DNA of 64,000 bases, taken from assembly GCF_031177825.1 (NCBI RefSeq), contig NZ_JAPSKE010000014.1, forward strand, positions 62,001 through 126,000, read 5' to 3'. Below the pieces are notes generated by a model. It was given only the letters and a program-made list of their open reading frames with translations. It did not search any database and was not told where the DNA came from. The stretch's first letter is position 1; the number at the start of each line of letters is the position of its first letter. This DNA is from Paenibacillus sp. (GTDB lineage: Bacteria > Bacillota > Bacilli > Paenibacillales > YIM-B00363). The translations under genes and the position numbers were made by a program. Below, one piece after another: positions 51,831-60,565 of the stretch.

Positions 51831-51900
51831 CAAACAAAAAATAAGGCTGTCTCGCCGCGTCGAACCGAAATTCGACTCACGCGAGACAGCCTTTCTTTTC
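51831..51900. terminator. Bidirectional terminator between rqcH and the orphan ORF
   Basis: GGCTGTCTCGC (51845-51855) pairs perfectly with GCGAGACAGCC (51881-51891), and TCGAA/TTCGA extends it inside. CTTTCTTTTC follows on the plus strand and TTATTTTTTG on the minus strand, so it works both ways. Confidence 0.85.
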
Positions 51901-51902
51901 GC

Positions 51903-52064
51903 TTACATCGAGATCATCGAGCGGATCTTGGCCGCGGATTCCTTGGCGTCGCCCGCCAATAAATACACGTTGCGCGTACCCGACAGGACGGCGTCCTCCT
52001 TGATCGCGCGCCCGCCGACGAACACCTTGGTTCGCCGGTTCCCCGCCGAGATGTGTTCGTCCAA
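51903..52064 (-). CDS. Orphan short ORF or C-terminal gene remnant, unknown
   Basis: A minus-strand frame of 53 codons from a TTG, with pieces HISAGNRRTKVFVGGRAIKE and SGTRNVYLLAGDAKESAAKI. The TAA stop abuts the minus-facing terminator, as at a real gene end. No suitable ribosome site lies before the TTG, and an in-frame TAA is nine bases upstream. Promoter-like TTGTAT-17-TATTAT occurs near 52115-52145. It may be the decayed 3' end of a larger gene. The rest of the 51817-52178 gap shows nothing else. Confidence 0.35.
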   Translation of the reverse strand: MDEHISAGNRRTKVFVGGRAIKEDAVLSGTRNVYLLAGDAKESAAKIRSMISM

Positions 52065-52178
52065 CCGCGCTTAGTGCCGGCTTCAGCCTCCGTAAACCGG
52101 AATTGCCTTCGGACATAATAAAAAATTGTCAAACGTGATACAACCTGTCCATTTTGCCCGTAGGCCATATCCTTCGGA

Positions 52179-53486
52179 CTACGGCTTTCCGATGCCGAAG
52201 TACCGGAAGCCCTGCGCGCGCATCGCTGCGGGATCGAAGACGTTTCGCCCGTCGAAGACGAGCGGTCGGCGGAGCGCCGCCTTCGCGCGATCGAGATCGA
52301 GCGACTTCACCTGCGCCCACTCGGTAACGATCAACATGGCGTCTGCGTCCCGCAGCGCCTCGTACGGATCGTCCGTAATCGGCACGCCGGGCAGCAGCTT
52401 CGCCGCCTTCGGGCCGCAGACGGGATCGTACGCTCGAATCGACGCCCCGTATTGCCGCAACATGGCGATGATATCGAGCGACGGCGCGTCCCGAAGATCG
52501 TCCGTGTTCGGCTTGAAGCTGAGCCCCATGACGGCTAACGTCTTCCCGGCGAGCTCCCCGTCGAACGCGGCCCGCACCTTGCGCACGAACCGCTGTCGCT
52601 GCAGCTGGTTCACTTCGACGACCGCGCGCATGATCTTGAAGTCGTAGTCCACGTTCTCCGCGATGAAGAGCTGCGCCCGGGTGTCCTTCGGCAGGCAGAA
52701 CCCGCCGTACCCGATGCCTGCATTCAGGAAGGAGGGGCCGATCCGCTTGTCCATCCCCATGCCCTGCGCGACCATGCCGATATCGGCGCCGACCTTCTCG
52801 GACAAATTCGCCATCTCGTTAATGAACGAAATTTTCGTCGCGAGGAACGAATTCGATGCGTACTTGATCAGCTCGGCGCTCTCGCGATTCGTCATCAGCA
52901 CCGGAGCGTCGAACGGCGCGAGCGCCTCGCGGACCCGTTCTCCCGCCGCCGAAGACGCCGCCCCGATCACGATCCGGTCCATATGGAACGTATCGTGAAC
53001 GGCGGACCCTTCGCGCAAAAATTCCGGATTCGAGACGACGTCGAACGAGACGCCGCTTCGCGCTTTCGAGCGAAGCAGCGTCTCGGCCATCGAGCCGGTG
53101 CCGACGGGCACCGTGCTCTTGATGACGACGATCTTGTCGTCCGTCGACGACTCGGCGATGGCTTCCATCGCCGACTTGATCTGCGACATGTCGACGTCGC
53201 CGTTATCGAGCGACGGCGTGCCGACCGCGACGAACAACAGCTTGCACGCGTCCGCGGCGGCCGCCGTCTCCGTCTCGAACGTCAGCCGCCCCGCGGCGGC
53301 GTTGCGGCGGACGAGGTCCTCGAGTCCGGCTTCGTAGATGGGCATCTCGCCGCGGCGAAGCGCGGCGATCTTGCGCTCGTCCCGGTCCACGCAGACGACG
53401 CGATGCCCGACCTCGGCGAAGCAGGCGGCCGAGACGAGCCCGACGTACCCGGCGCCGAGAACGCCGACAGCGATCGGCTCTCCCAT
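52179..53486 (-). CDS. ugd: UDP-glucose 6-dehydrogenase
   Basis: Oxidises UDP-glucose to UDP-glucuronate for capsule or teichuronic acid. Rossmann motif GAGYVGLVSAACFAE near residue 10; SNPEFLREG mid-protein; catalytic cysteine in GYGGFCLPKDT near 258; LSFKPNTDDLRDAPS in the C-terminal domain. 435 residues. GGGAGGCG precedes the ATG, four bases after galU. GalU makes its substrate, so the pair forms a pathway. Confidence 0.95.
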   Translation of the reverse strand: MGEPIAVGVLGAGYVGLVSAACFAEVGHRVVCVDRDERKIAALRRGEMPIYEAGLEDLVRRNAAAGRLTFETETAAAADACKLLFVAVGTPSLDNGDVDMSQIKSAMEAIAESSTDDKIVVIKSTVPVGTGSMAETLLRSKARSGVSFDVVSNPEFLREGSAVHDTFHMDRIVIGAASSAAGERVREALAPFDAPVLMTNRESAELIKYASNSFLATKISFINEMANLSEKVGADIGMVAQGMGMDKRIGPSFLNAGIGYGGFCLPKDTRAQLFIAENVDYDFKIMRAVVEVNQLQRQRFVRKVRAAFDGELAGKTLAVMGLSFKPNTDDLRDAPSLDIIAMLRQYGASIRAYDPVCGPKAAKLLPGVPITDDPYEALRDADAMLIVTEWAQVKSLDLDRAKAALRRPLVFDGRNVFDPAAMRAQGFRYFGIGKP

Positions 53487-53490
53487 ATCG

Positions 53491-54372
53491 TTACGCCTCC
53501 CAGCCGCGAACGAGATCGATCAAATACGACTTGACCTCGGGTCCCAAATCGGGGCGCCGCAGCGCGAATTCGATCGTCGCCTCGATATAACCGAATTTGT
53601 CGCCGACGTCGTACCGCTTGCCCTGCACGGTGTACGCCATCATGCGCTTCCGGCGGTTCAACTCGCGGAGCGCGTCCGTCAGCTGAATTTCCCCGCCCCG
53701 CCCCGGAGGCTGCTTCTCCAGAATGTCGAAGATGCCCGGCTCGATGACGTAACGTCCGATGACCGCGAGATTCGACGGCGCTTGGTCCCGATCCGGCTTC
53801 TCGACCAAATCCGCGATATGCGACGTGTGCGGCGAGCCGGCCACGCCCCCGTCCGGCGACACGATGCCGTACTTCTCGACCTCTTCCCACGGCACCTCCT
53901 GCACCGCCAGCACCGAAGCCTGATGCTCCTCGTACAGATGCAGCATCTGCCTCAGCGCAAGCGGATCCGACTCGATGATGTCGTCGCCGAGCAGCACCGC
54001 GAACGGCTCGTCGCCGATGAACGTCCGGGCGCACAGCACCGCGTGCCCGAGTCCGAGCGGCTGCTTCTGTCTTATGTAATGAATATCGACCATCTGCGAG
54101 ATGTCGCGCACTTGACGGAGCATCTCTTTCTTGCCTTGCTCCTCTAACATAAGCTCCAGCTCGACCGACTTGTCGAAGTGGTCCTCGATCGCCCGCTTGT
54201 TGCGTCCGGTCACGATAATAATGTCCGTAATGCCGGCCTCGATCGCTTCCTCGACGATGTATTGAATCGCGGGCTTATCCACGATCGGAAGCATCTCCTT
54301 CGGCTGAGCCTTCGTTGCGGGTAGAAATCGGGTGCCGAGCCCCGCCGCCGGAATAATTGCCTTACGAATCAT
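53491..54372 (-). CDS. galU: UTP-glucose-1-phosphate uridylyltransferase
   Basis: Makes UDP-glucose. Starts MIRKAIIPAAGLGTRFLPAT, with KAQPKEMLPIVDKP, LLGDDII and EKPDRDQAPS as nucleotide and sugar contacts. The ATG at 54372 lies 11 bases inside the upstream PHP gene, behind GAGAGGG. 293 residues. Confidence 0.96.
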   Translation of the reverse strand: MIRKAIIPAAGLGTRFLPATKAQPKEMLPIVDKPAIQYIVEEAIEAGITDIIIVTGRNKRAIEDHFDKSVELELMLEEQGKKEMLRQVRDISQMVDIHYIRQKQPLGLGHAVLCARTFIGDEPFAVLLGDDIIESDPLALRQMLHLYEEHQASVLAVQEVPWEEVEKYGIVSPDGGVAGSPHTSHIADLVEKPDRDQAPSNLAVIGRYVIEPGIFDILEKQPPGRGGEIQLTDALRELNRRKRMMAYTVQGKRYDVGDKFGYIEATIEFALRRPDLGPEVKSYLIDLVRGWEA

Positions 54373-55252
54373 TGCGATTCCCTCTCTTCTCCTTGATCTG
54401 CTGCAGCCGTTCGACGACGTCCAACGGAGTTCTCCGGTCGCCGAGCATCGCATGGAACGGAACGCCGTCCCGTACTCCGTGAAAATCCGAGCCCCCCGTG
54501 CAGGGCAGGCCGTACCTCCGAGCCAATTCCCGAAAGAAGTTCTCCTGCGCTTCGTCGTGATCGGCATGCGCCGCTTCGATCCCGTCCAGCGCGCCGATCC
54601 GGACCAGCCGGTCGATCAACGCTTCGGCGTCGCGGTACAGTCCCGGATGCGCCAAGACGACGACGCCCCCGGCGTCCCGAATCCACGCCGCCGCCGTCTC
54701 CGGCGCGACCCGCTCCGCCGTGACGTACGCTTTCCCGCCTTCGCCGATCCAGACGTCGAACGCTTCCTTCACGTCGGCGACGTAGCCCTTGCGAACGAGC
54801 AGCTCCGCGATATGCGGCCGGGCGACGGTCGCGTCGCCGCAAGCTCGCCGCGACGCGGCGAGCTTCTCGGCTTCCGCGAGCGTCACGTCGAAGCCGTGGC
54901 GCCGCAGCGCCTCCATCATCGCTTCGTTGCGGCCGCGCCGCACGTCGCGGTTCGAAGCCAGCCTCGCGGCGAACGCCGCGTCGGACGGATCGACCCACAG
55001 CCCCAACACATGAACGTCTCCGCCGTCCCCCTGCGCGCTGATTTCCACGCCGACGACGACGTCGACGCCCCGCTCCCGCCCGGCCGCCGCCGCTTCGGCC
55101 GCGCCCGCGACCGTGTCGTGGTCCGTCACCGCGACGCCCGTTAGCCCTTGCGCGGCGGCGAGCGCGACGTTCTCCGCCGGAGTCAGCATGCCGTCGGAAG
55201 CGGTCGTGTGCGAATGAAGATCGTAGCCTGCCAAGCTTCGCGTTACAGCCAT
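54362..55252 (-). CDS. PHP domain phosphoesterase
   Basis: PHP domain motifs: DLHSHTTASDG near residue 11, TDHDT near 43, and GSDFHG near 257. It resembles the TrpH/YciV (RNase AM) group, which hydrolyses nucleoside 3',5'-bisphosphates and short RNA 5' ends. 296 residues. The ATG lies 10 bases inside the LysR gene end and its stop overlaps galU, so the four genes are tightly packed. Confidence 0.88.
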   Translation of the reverse strand: MAVTRSLAGYDLHSHTTASDGMLTPAENVALAAAQGLTGVAVTDHDTVAGAAEAAAAGRERGVDVVVGVEISAQGDGGDVHVLGLWVDPSDAAFAARLASNRDVRRGRNEAMMEALRRHGFDVTLAEAEKLAASRRACGDATVARPHIAELLVRKGYVADVKEAFDVWIGEGGKAYVTAERVAPETAAAWIRDAGGVVVLAHPGLYRDAEALIDRLVRIGALDGIEAAHADHDEAQENFFRELARRYGLPCTGGSDFHGVRDGVPFHAMLGDRRTPLDVVERLQQIKEKRGNRNDS

Positions 55253-56154
55253 TGGCTCAAATCCTTTTCCCGTAAAAATGATAAGAACGTCACCGCCGAG
55301 ATCGGCAGCAAATTCGACTTCGAATAGGTCGCGTAAAACTGGCGTTCGAAGCGAATGCCGCGGATCGGCACGAGCCGAAGCACGCCGAGCGTCAGCTCGT
55401 GTTTCACCGACGTCTGGGATAAGAACGTAATGCCGAGCCCGGCCTCGACCGCCGACTTGACGGCTCCCGTGCTGCCGAGCTCCATGACGATCTTCATGTC
55501 CTGCTCGTTAATCCCTTTGCGCGACAGTTCTTCCTCCATCACCTGCCTCGTTCCGGAGCCTCGTTCCCGTAATATGAAAGGATAACGCAATACATCTTCC
55601 ATCGTCACGTCGTCCGTCTCCGTCAGCGGATGGCCGTTCGGAACGATCAGCTTCAGTTCGTCGCTTAGCACCGGCTCCGTATGGACGTCCGGATGCACGA
55701 CCTGCGCTTCGATCAAGCCGAACGTCAGCTGATGCTTCAACATTTCTTCCAGAATTTGCGTCGAGTTCATGACCTTCAGCTGAATCGCGATGTTCGGATA
55801 CGCTTGATTGAACGGTCCGAGCAGACGCGGCAAGATGTATTCCCCGACCGTGAGACTCGCGCCGAGCTGCAGACGTCCTTGGAGCATGTGCGTGAAGCGC
55901 GACATCGCTTGATCGGTTTCCTTAACTAAGTCTATGCTCCGCTTCGCATAAACCATGAGCGCTTTGCCCGCTTCGGTCAGTTCGATTTTTTTCGTCGAAC
56001 GAACGAAGAGCTTCGTGCCGAAATATTCCTCGAGCGCTTGAATTTGCATCGTTACCGCAGGCTGCGTCATATGCAGCGCATGCGCCGCGGCGGAAAAACT
56101 TCCACGGTCGGCCACCGTGTAGAAAATATGCAATTGGTGGAAGTTAAGCGCCAT
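55243..56154 (-). CDS. LysR family transcriptional regulator
   Basis: N-terminal winged helix (MALNFHQLHIFYTVADRGSF, AAHALHMTQPAVTMQIQALE) and a periplasmic-binding-like effector domain from about 90. It is of the CysL/CbbR-like type (VGEYILPRLLGPF, GSTGAVKSAVEAGLGITFL). 303 residues. It leads the overlapping run lysR-PHP-galU-ugd, although LysR proteins commonly regulate divergent genes. Its ligand is unknown. Confidence 0.9.
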   Translation of the reverse strand: MALNFHQLHIFYTVADRGSFSAAAHALHMTQPAVTMQIQALEEYFGTKLFVRSTKKIELTEAGKALMVYAKRSIDLVKETDQAMSRFTHMLQGRLQLGASLTVGEYILPRLLGPFNQAYPNIAIQLKVMNSTQILEEMLKHQLTFGLIEAQVVHPDVHTEPVLSDELKLIVPNGHPLTETDDVTMEDVLRYPFILRERGSGTRQVMEEELSRKGINEQDMKIVMELGSTGAVKSAVEAGLGITFLSQTSVKHELTLGVLRLVPIRGIRFERQFYATYSKSNLLPISAVTFLSFLREKDLSQWL

Positions 56155-56200
56155 TGTGCGATGGACCCCCGTGCCTGAAATTCAATCATTTCCCATTATA

Positions 56201-56236
56201 CACGAAAAGAGCGCGGCGTTCCTACGCCGCGCTCTT
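56201..56236 (-). terminator. Terminator of the unknown gene at 56257
   Basis: AAGAGCGCGGCG (56207-56218) and CGCCGCGCTCTT (56225-56236) pair perfectly over 12 bases; on the minus strand TTTT follows. Confidence 0.8.
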
Positions 56237-56256
56237 CCGCATCCGATTCGATTCGA

Positions 56257-56694
56257 TTATCGCCGCTTCCGGCTGTTCTTGATCAAAGTCATCCGGCGCG
56301 AATGTCGCAGCCAGGAGTAATACGTGCGCAAATCGCGGAGCTCCATCGTCTCCGACATGCGCCCGAGGAACGTGACCACGATCATCTTATGGAGCGGGTT
56401 GCCGACGAGGTCCCGGTGCTTGTCGGATTGCGAAAATTCCGCCACGAACACGAGGTCGTCCTCGACCGTGTAGACGTCTTGCTCGTTGCGGTAATACGAT
56501 TTAACCGTGCCGTTCTTCAGGTGTTCCCAAAGAAACGCGCAGATGTCGTCGGTGCCTGTTTTTTCGGACTCGACACGATCCAGCCAACGCGCCTTGGCAT
56601 GGTTGGTGACGATGATATCCGCGACTTTTTTATCCGCCAGCTGTACGTAGAACGATTCATAGGTGCTGTAACGATCCATCTTTTTGTCTTTCAT
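56257..56694 (-). CDS. Hypothetical protein
   Basis: A 145-residue, basic protein starting MKDKKMDRYSTYESFYVQLA, behind GGAGGG. NHAKARWLDRVESEK is faintly like HAxxR-type DUF4258 domains, then HLKNGTVKSYYRNEQD and LVFVAEFSQSDKH. No signal peptide or membrane helix. Its own terminator follows. I cannot assign a function; the resemblance is weak. Confidence 0.65.
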   Translation of the reverse strand: MKDKKMDRYSTYESFYVQLADKKVADIIVTNHAKARWLDRVESEKTGTDDICAFLWEHLKNGTVKSYYRNEQDVYTVEDDLVFVAEFSQSDKHRDLVGNPLHKMIVVTFLGRMSETMELRDLRTYYSWLRHSRRMTLIKNSRKRR

Positions 56695-56796
56695 CCGTCA
56701 TTCCCTCCATTCCATGGGCCGCCGAGCAAATGTTAACGACGTTTATATCTTTATATTACAGTACCTTACGGGAATTTCCAGACATTTTGAAACGCA

Positions 56797-56827
56797 TAAA
56801 AAAGTGCCCTCCGACGAAAAGAGGGCA
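56797..56827 (-). terminator. ylbG terminator
   Basis: TGCCCTC (56805-56811) and GAGGGCA (56821-56827) pair around nine bases; the minus strand continues with C and six T. Confidence 0.75.
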
Positions 56828-56850
56828 TTGCAAAAATTTCAAAAATATGT

Positions 56851-57114
56851 CTAGTAAGAGTAAAACCTCGTCTTATCCGGCATATTACTGTTATATTCCG
56901 TTCGAATCTCGCTCCGGTACGACCGTTCGACTTTCTTTACGTAGGGCAGACGTTGTATACTTTTCATCGTCTCCTCCGCGCGATCGCTGTTCACGTAGAT
57001 GACCGCATAGTTCATTTTGCGAGAAACATAGTGGAGCGAGCCGTACTTATCCAGGTTTCTGGCCGGTTTGGCGTCGTGGAGCCAGACGATGTATCCAGTG
57101 CGTTCAGCGATCAA
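56851..57114 (-). CDS. ylbG: YlbG family protein (DUF2129)
   Basis: An 87-residue protein matching B. subtilis YlbG: GYIVWLHDAKPARNLDKYG, LHYVSRKMNYAVIYVN, LPYVKKVERSYR. Function unknown. A TTG start behind AGAGGG. It is normally next to ylbF; here an asparaginase gene on the other strand separates them. It is divergent from that gene with 32 bases between start codons. Confidence 0.88.
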   Translation of the reverse strand: MIAERTGYIVWLHDAKPARNLDKYGSLHYVSRKMNYAVIYVNSDRAEETMKSIQRLPYVKKVERSYRSEIRTEYNSNMPDKTRFYSY

Positions 57115-57146
57115 GAGGATCCCTCTTTCGTAAGGAGAATTGACGA

Positions 57147-58156
57147 ATGCATACTCAATCGATTCCGCTCGTATCCGTCACCCGAGGCGGCCTCGTCGAA
57201 TGCGTCCATCGCGGTCACGTCGCCGTCGTCGACGACGGCGGACGTCTGCTCCGGTCGGCGGGCAACCCGCATCACCTCGCGTACGCCCGCTCTTCCGCCA
57301 AGCTGCTACAGGCGATTCCGGTCGTCGCCTCCGGCGCCGCCGACCGCTTCGGGCTCGACGCGCGGGAGATCGCCCTGCTGTGCGCGTCCCACAGCGGCGA
57401 AGAAGCTCACGTAGAAGCGGTGTACCGCATTCTCGGCAAGCTCGGCGTCGGCGAAGAAGCGCTGTTATGCGGCGCGCATGCGCCGTACCACAAGCCGTCC
57501 GCGAACGCGCTGCGCCGCGCGGGCGTCGCGCCGAAGGCGGTGCATAACAACTGCTCCGGCAAGCACGCCGGCATGTTGACGCTGGCGAAGCATCTCGGCG
57601 CGACGCTGCACGACTACAAATCGCCGGATCATCCGGTGCAGCGGGCGATGCTCGCGTCGTACGCGGCGTTCGCCGGCGTCCCCGCGGCGTCCGTCGCGCT
57701 GGGCGTCGACGGCTGCGGCGTGCCGGTGTACGGCGCGCCGCTGTCGGCGCTGGCGCTCGCGTACGCCCGTCTTGCGGCGCCGACCGGCGCGGCCCCCGAG
57801 GCGGACGCTCGCCGGACGGTCGTCGAAGCGGTACGGGCGCATCCCGAGATGCTCGCCGGTACCGACCGGTACGACACGGCGCTCATCCGCGTCACGAACG
57901 GCCGCGTCATCGGCAAGATGGGCGCCGAGGGCGTCTTCGCCGTCGCCGTGCCGGGCGAAGAGGGCTCGGCCTCGCCGTCAAGATCGAGGACGGCGCGCAG
58001 CGGGCCTTGTACCCGGCCGTCACCGAAGCGCTGCTCCAGCTCGGCTGGATCGACGCCGCGGCCGGCGCCGAGCTCGTCGAGTACCGCATGCCGGCGATTC
58101 GCAATTGGAGCGGCGACGCGGTCGGCGCCGTCATGCCGTCGTTCTCCCTCGAGTAG
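57147..58156 (+). pseudogene. Asparaginase (L-asparaginase II family), frameshifted
   Basis: Matches the Rhizobium-type asparaginase family (PF06089): SSAKLLQAIPVV near residue 48, CASHSGEEAHVEAVYRIL, HNNCSGKHAGML, and GVDGCGVPVYG. The reading frame fails at VPGEEG (near 57960). One extra G in the GGG run at 57962-57964 would restore GLGLAVKIEDGAQRALYP through the stop at 58156. So one base is missing, by mutation or sequencing error. AAGGAGAA precedes the ATG, and a terminator follows the restored stop. It splits ylbG from ylbF. Confidence 0.85.
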
Positions 58157-58180
58157 GCAAGTTTCCCCGCTATGCAGACG

Positions 58181-58209
58181 GGCGCCTCAAGCCAGCGGCT
58201 TGGGGCGCC
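58181..58209 (+). terminator. Asparaginase terminator
   Basis: GGCGCCTCAAGCC and GGCTTGGGGCGCC pair over 13 bases (one wobble) around AGC, followed by TTCTTTC. It fits the restored asparaginase stop 25 bases upstream. Confidence 0.7.
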
Positions 58210-58252
58210 TTCTTTCGTTCGCCTTGCCTCGGACCTCGGACCTCGGATTTAC

Positions 58253-58696
58253 CTAGCCGCAGCCGCAGCTGCCCCCCGAACCGCAGCTCCCGCCATGCTT
58301 CGGGAGGGGATCGTTGCTCGGCACCTTGATCGACTCCGACACGGCGTGCGCGATGACGACGGAGACGTCGTACAACAACGCGTCGAGCGCCTTCTCGGCG
58401 CGCTTGAACTCCCGCGCCGATTCGATTCCTTCCATCTCGGCCTCCACCGCTTTCACGGCGTCGAGCGCTTCATGGTAGTTCGGATGGTAATGGCCGAACC
58501 GCTCGCATTCCTCGAACCGTTCCTTGGCCCGAGACATCTTCCGGAGCAGCGCCTTCACTTCGGGGTCTTGCTCCATGCGTTCTTTCCAATATAGAAAATC
58601 GGCCATCTCCTTCGAACGCAGCATCGCGTCCGACAGATCGCACGTCTTCGACAGCAGCATGGAAAAATCCAGTGCCTCGCGTTCCGTCACACTCAC
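58253..58696 (-). CDS. ylbF: YlbF (RicF), Y-complex subunit
   Basis: YlbF, YmcA and YaaT form the Ric complex that carries iron-sulfur clusters and guides RNase Y processing, competence and sporulation. The 147-residue helical protein has the C-terminal cysteine motif GGSCGSGGSCGCG, likely a cluster ligand set. The start is a GTG behind GAGGTGG. It follows the XPB pair by about 70 bases. Confidence 0.92.
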   Translation of the reverse strand: MSVTEREALDFSMLLSKTCDLSDAMLRSKEMADFLYWKERMEQDPEVKALLRKMSRAKERFEECERFGHYHPNYHEALDAVKAVEAEMEGIESAREFKRAEKALDALLYDVSVVIAHAVSESIKVPSNDPLPKHGGSCGSGGSCGCG

Positions 58697-58765
58697 GGAT
58701 TTCCACCTCGTCTATATTCGTTTGATATATACGAGTTCTATCATAACATGAACCCGCGCCGCGGA

Positions 58766-60565
58766 CTAGGCTTGTTCGGGAACGAGCAGCTGCGCTTCGC
58801 CGCAGGCGGACGACGCGACCGTCGTCTCCTCCCCGTCGATGTAGCCCTGCACGATCCAATCCGTCCCCGCCGGCATCACCCGCTTCGGTACGAGCTCGAC
58901 CTCCCGTCCGTCCATGACGAGCCGGACCGACGTTCGCGCGTCGATCGCCGTCTCCATCAGATCGCGGACGGTAGAGGCGTGATATTTGCGCATCGATCGA
59001 AGCCATGCCTGCGGCGCGGCGGACAGCCGTTCGCGGAGCGGCTTCGTGCCCGCGGGCGCCGGATCGAGCGGGAACAGCGCGGCGTTGCGGCGCGAATGGA
59101 CGATGCCCCCGGCGCTCGCCCCCGGCGCGGCCGACCGCCCTCGAGCGGGCGCTTCCCCGGCGTCCTCGGCGTTCGATGCCGCGTCCGCGGCGGAGCCGCC
59201 CGCGCGAAGCGAGAAGCCTTGCCGCTTCAGCGCGTCGGCGAGCGTCTTCGTCATCGAGCGCCGCACGATGAAATCCAACTCGCCGATTTGCGCGACGAAG
59301 CATTCGGAAAGCGACGGCTCGGCCTTCAGATACGCCGCGTCTTCCGCGTTGCGGCACCGCAGCAGCGTAACGTCCTCGAGCGTCAGCGCGCCGTACGCGG
59401 CGCTCCACTGGCGCAGCGCCGCTTCCACCGGTTCCGGCACGCCGTAGCGGGCGCCGCTCCGGACGACCTCGAGCAGCGCTTCGGCGTCGCGGCCGGAAGC
59501 GAGCGCTCGCTCCCAGCTCGCCTTCGTGATGCGGTACCGGTCGACCGCGTCGCCCCCGGCGTACTCCGCGCAAGCTTCGAGCTCCCAACGAGAGCGGAAC
59601 GGCGCCGTCGGCGGCACGATCAACTCGAAGTCCGGCTGTACGTACCAGCCCGTCTCCTCTTCGTCGATGTCGAGCGGCGCCGTCATTCTCGCGGCGAGCC
59701 CTTCCTCCGAACTGCCGAGTTCCGCGAACCCGAAGGCGGCGAGCGGCCGCAGCCAATGGCGGGCAATCGCTTCGCGCGCCTCGTCCTCCGTCCGTCCGCC
59801 CGTCGGCACGCCGGCCGCAAGCAAGCCGTCAGCCGCGCGGTCGACCGCGAACCAGCGGCCGGGGGGCATCCGACGGAGCGCGGCCCCGCCGTGCTGCAGC
59901 CAGACGTCGGACGGCGTATAGACGTCCCACCACAACGCCCGGAGCTCGGCTTCGATGTCCGGCAGCGGCTTCGCCAGCCACGCGTCGACGCGTTCCCGGT
60001 CGAGCTCCAGCGCCGAAGCTCCGTTCCGGACGAGCCCGAGGCGAAGCGCGGCGTCGTACAGCACCGCAAGCGGCTTGCCGAGCTTGTCCTGATGCAGGTA
60101 CGCGATGTCGAGACCCGCCAGCGACTCCTCGGCGACGTCGACGCGAGTCGCGAGTCGCATCGCGTCCTTCTTCGCGAAAGTTCCCTTCTGCGTCAGGCCG
60201 ATCCCGACGTTCGCGACGTCCGCGAGGAAGAAGAGCAGCAGCTTCGCGAAGCCCGCCTTCGGCTCGTAATTCGGCTCGACCGCGGCGTCGTCGAGCAGGC
60301 AAGGCTCGCCGAGGGCCGTCAAATAGTAGCCCTGCCAGTCCGCGAACAGCCCCGGGGCGAGCGCGTGAATCGTCTCCCCCCATGCCTTCCGGCGCGTCTC
60401 GACGATGCCGCGCGCGCGAAGCCGCTCGAGGCCGAGCTCGGCCTCGAAACCCGTCACGCGCCCCGGGAAGGCGCGCTCGAGCGCTTCCGCGCCGAACGGC
60501 TCCTCCGCGAACCGCAGCACGATCATCTCCAGCGTCTTGCGTTCGACGGTCGTCAATTCGTTCAT
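58766..60565 (-). CDS. Helicase-associated (XPB/Ssl2-like) protein
   Basis: A 599-residue protein with no Walker A motif. The N-terminal third is winged-helix-like (TTVERKTLEMIVLRFAEEPF). Near 320-420 it reads WYVQPDFELIVPPTAPF and DRYRITKASWERAL, as in the helicase C-terminal-associated domain also found at the N-terminus of bacterial XPB. It ends with a WYL-like segment (VRLVMDGREVELVPKRV). Its ATG overlaps the xpb stop by four bases. In mycobacteria a similar protein lies beside XPB. Role inferred: partner of the helicase. Confidence 0.75.
   Translation of the reverse strand: MNELTTVERKTLEMIVLRFAEEPFGAEALERAFPGRVTGFEAELGLERLRARGIVETRRKAWGETIHALAPGLFADWQGYYLTALGEPCLLDDAAVEPNYEPKAGFAKLLLFFLADVANVGIGLTQKGTFAKKDAMRLATRVDVAEESLAGLDIAYLHQDKLGKPLAVLYDAALRLGLVRNGASALELDRERVDAWLAKPLPDIEAELRALWWDVYTPSDVWLQHGGAALRRMPPGRWFAVDRAADGLLAAGVPTGGRTEDEAREAIARHWLRPLAAFGFAELGSSEEGLAARMTAPLDIDEEETGWYVQPDFELIVPPTAPFRSRWELEACAEYAGGDAVDRYRITKASWERALASGRDAEALLEVVRSGARYGVPEPVEAALRQWSAAYGALTLEDVTLLRCRNAEDAAYLKAEPSLSECFVAQIGELDFIVRRSMTKTLADALKRQGFSLRAGGSAADAASNAEDAGEAPARGRSAAPGASAGGIVHSRRNAALFPLDPAPAGTKPLRERLSAAPQAWLRSMRKYHASTVRDLMETAIDARTSVRLVMDGREVELVPKRVMPAGTDWIVQGYIDGEETTVASSACGEAQLLVPEQA

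Noticed and set aside
51877..52116. A 79-codon minus-strand ORF near rqcH
   Set aside because: It runs through the terminator hairpin and is arginine-rich; the neighbouring frame at 51903-52064 looks more protein-like.
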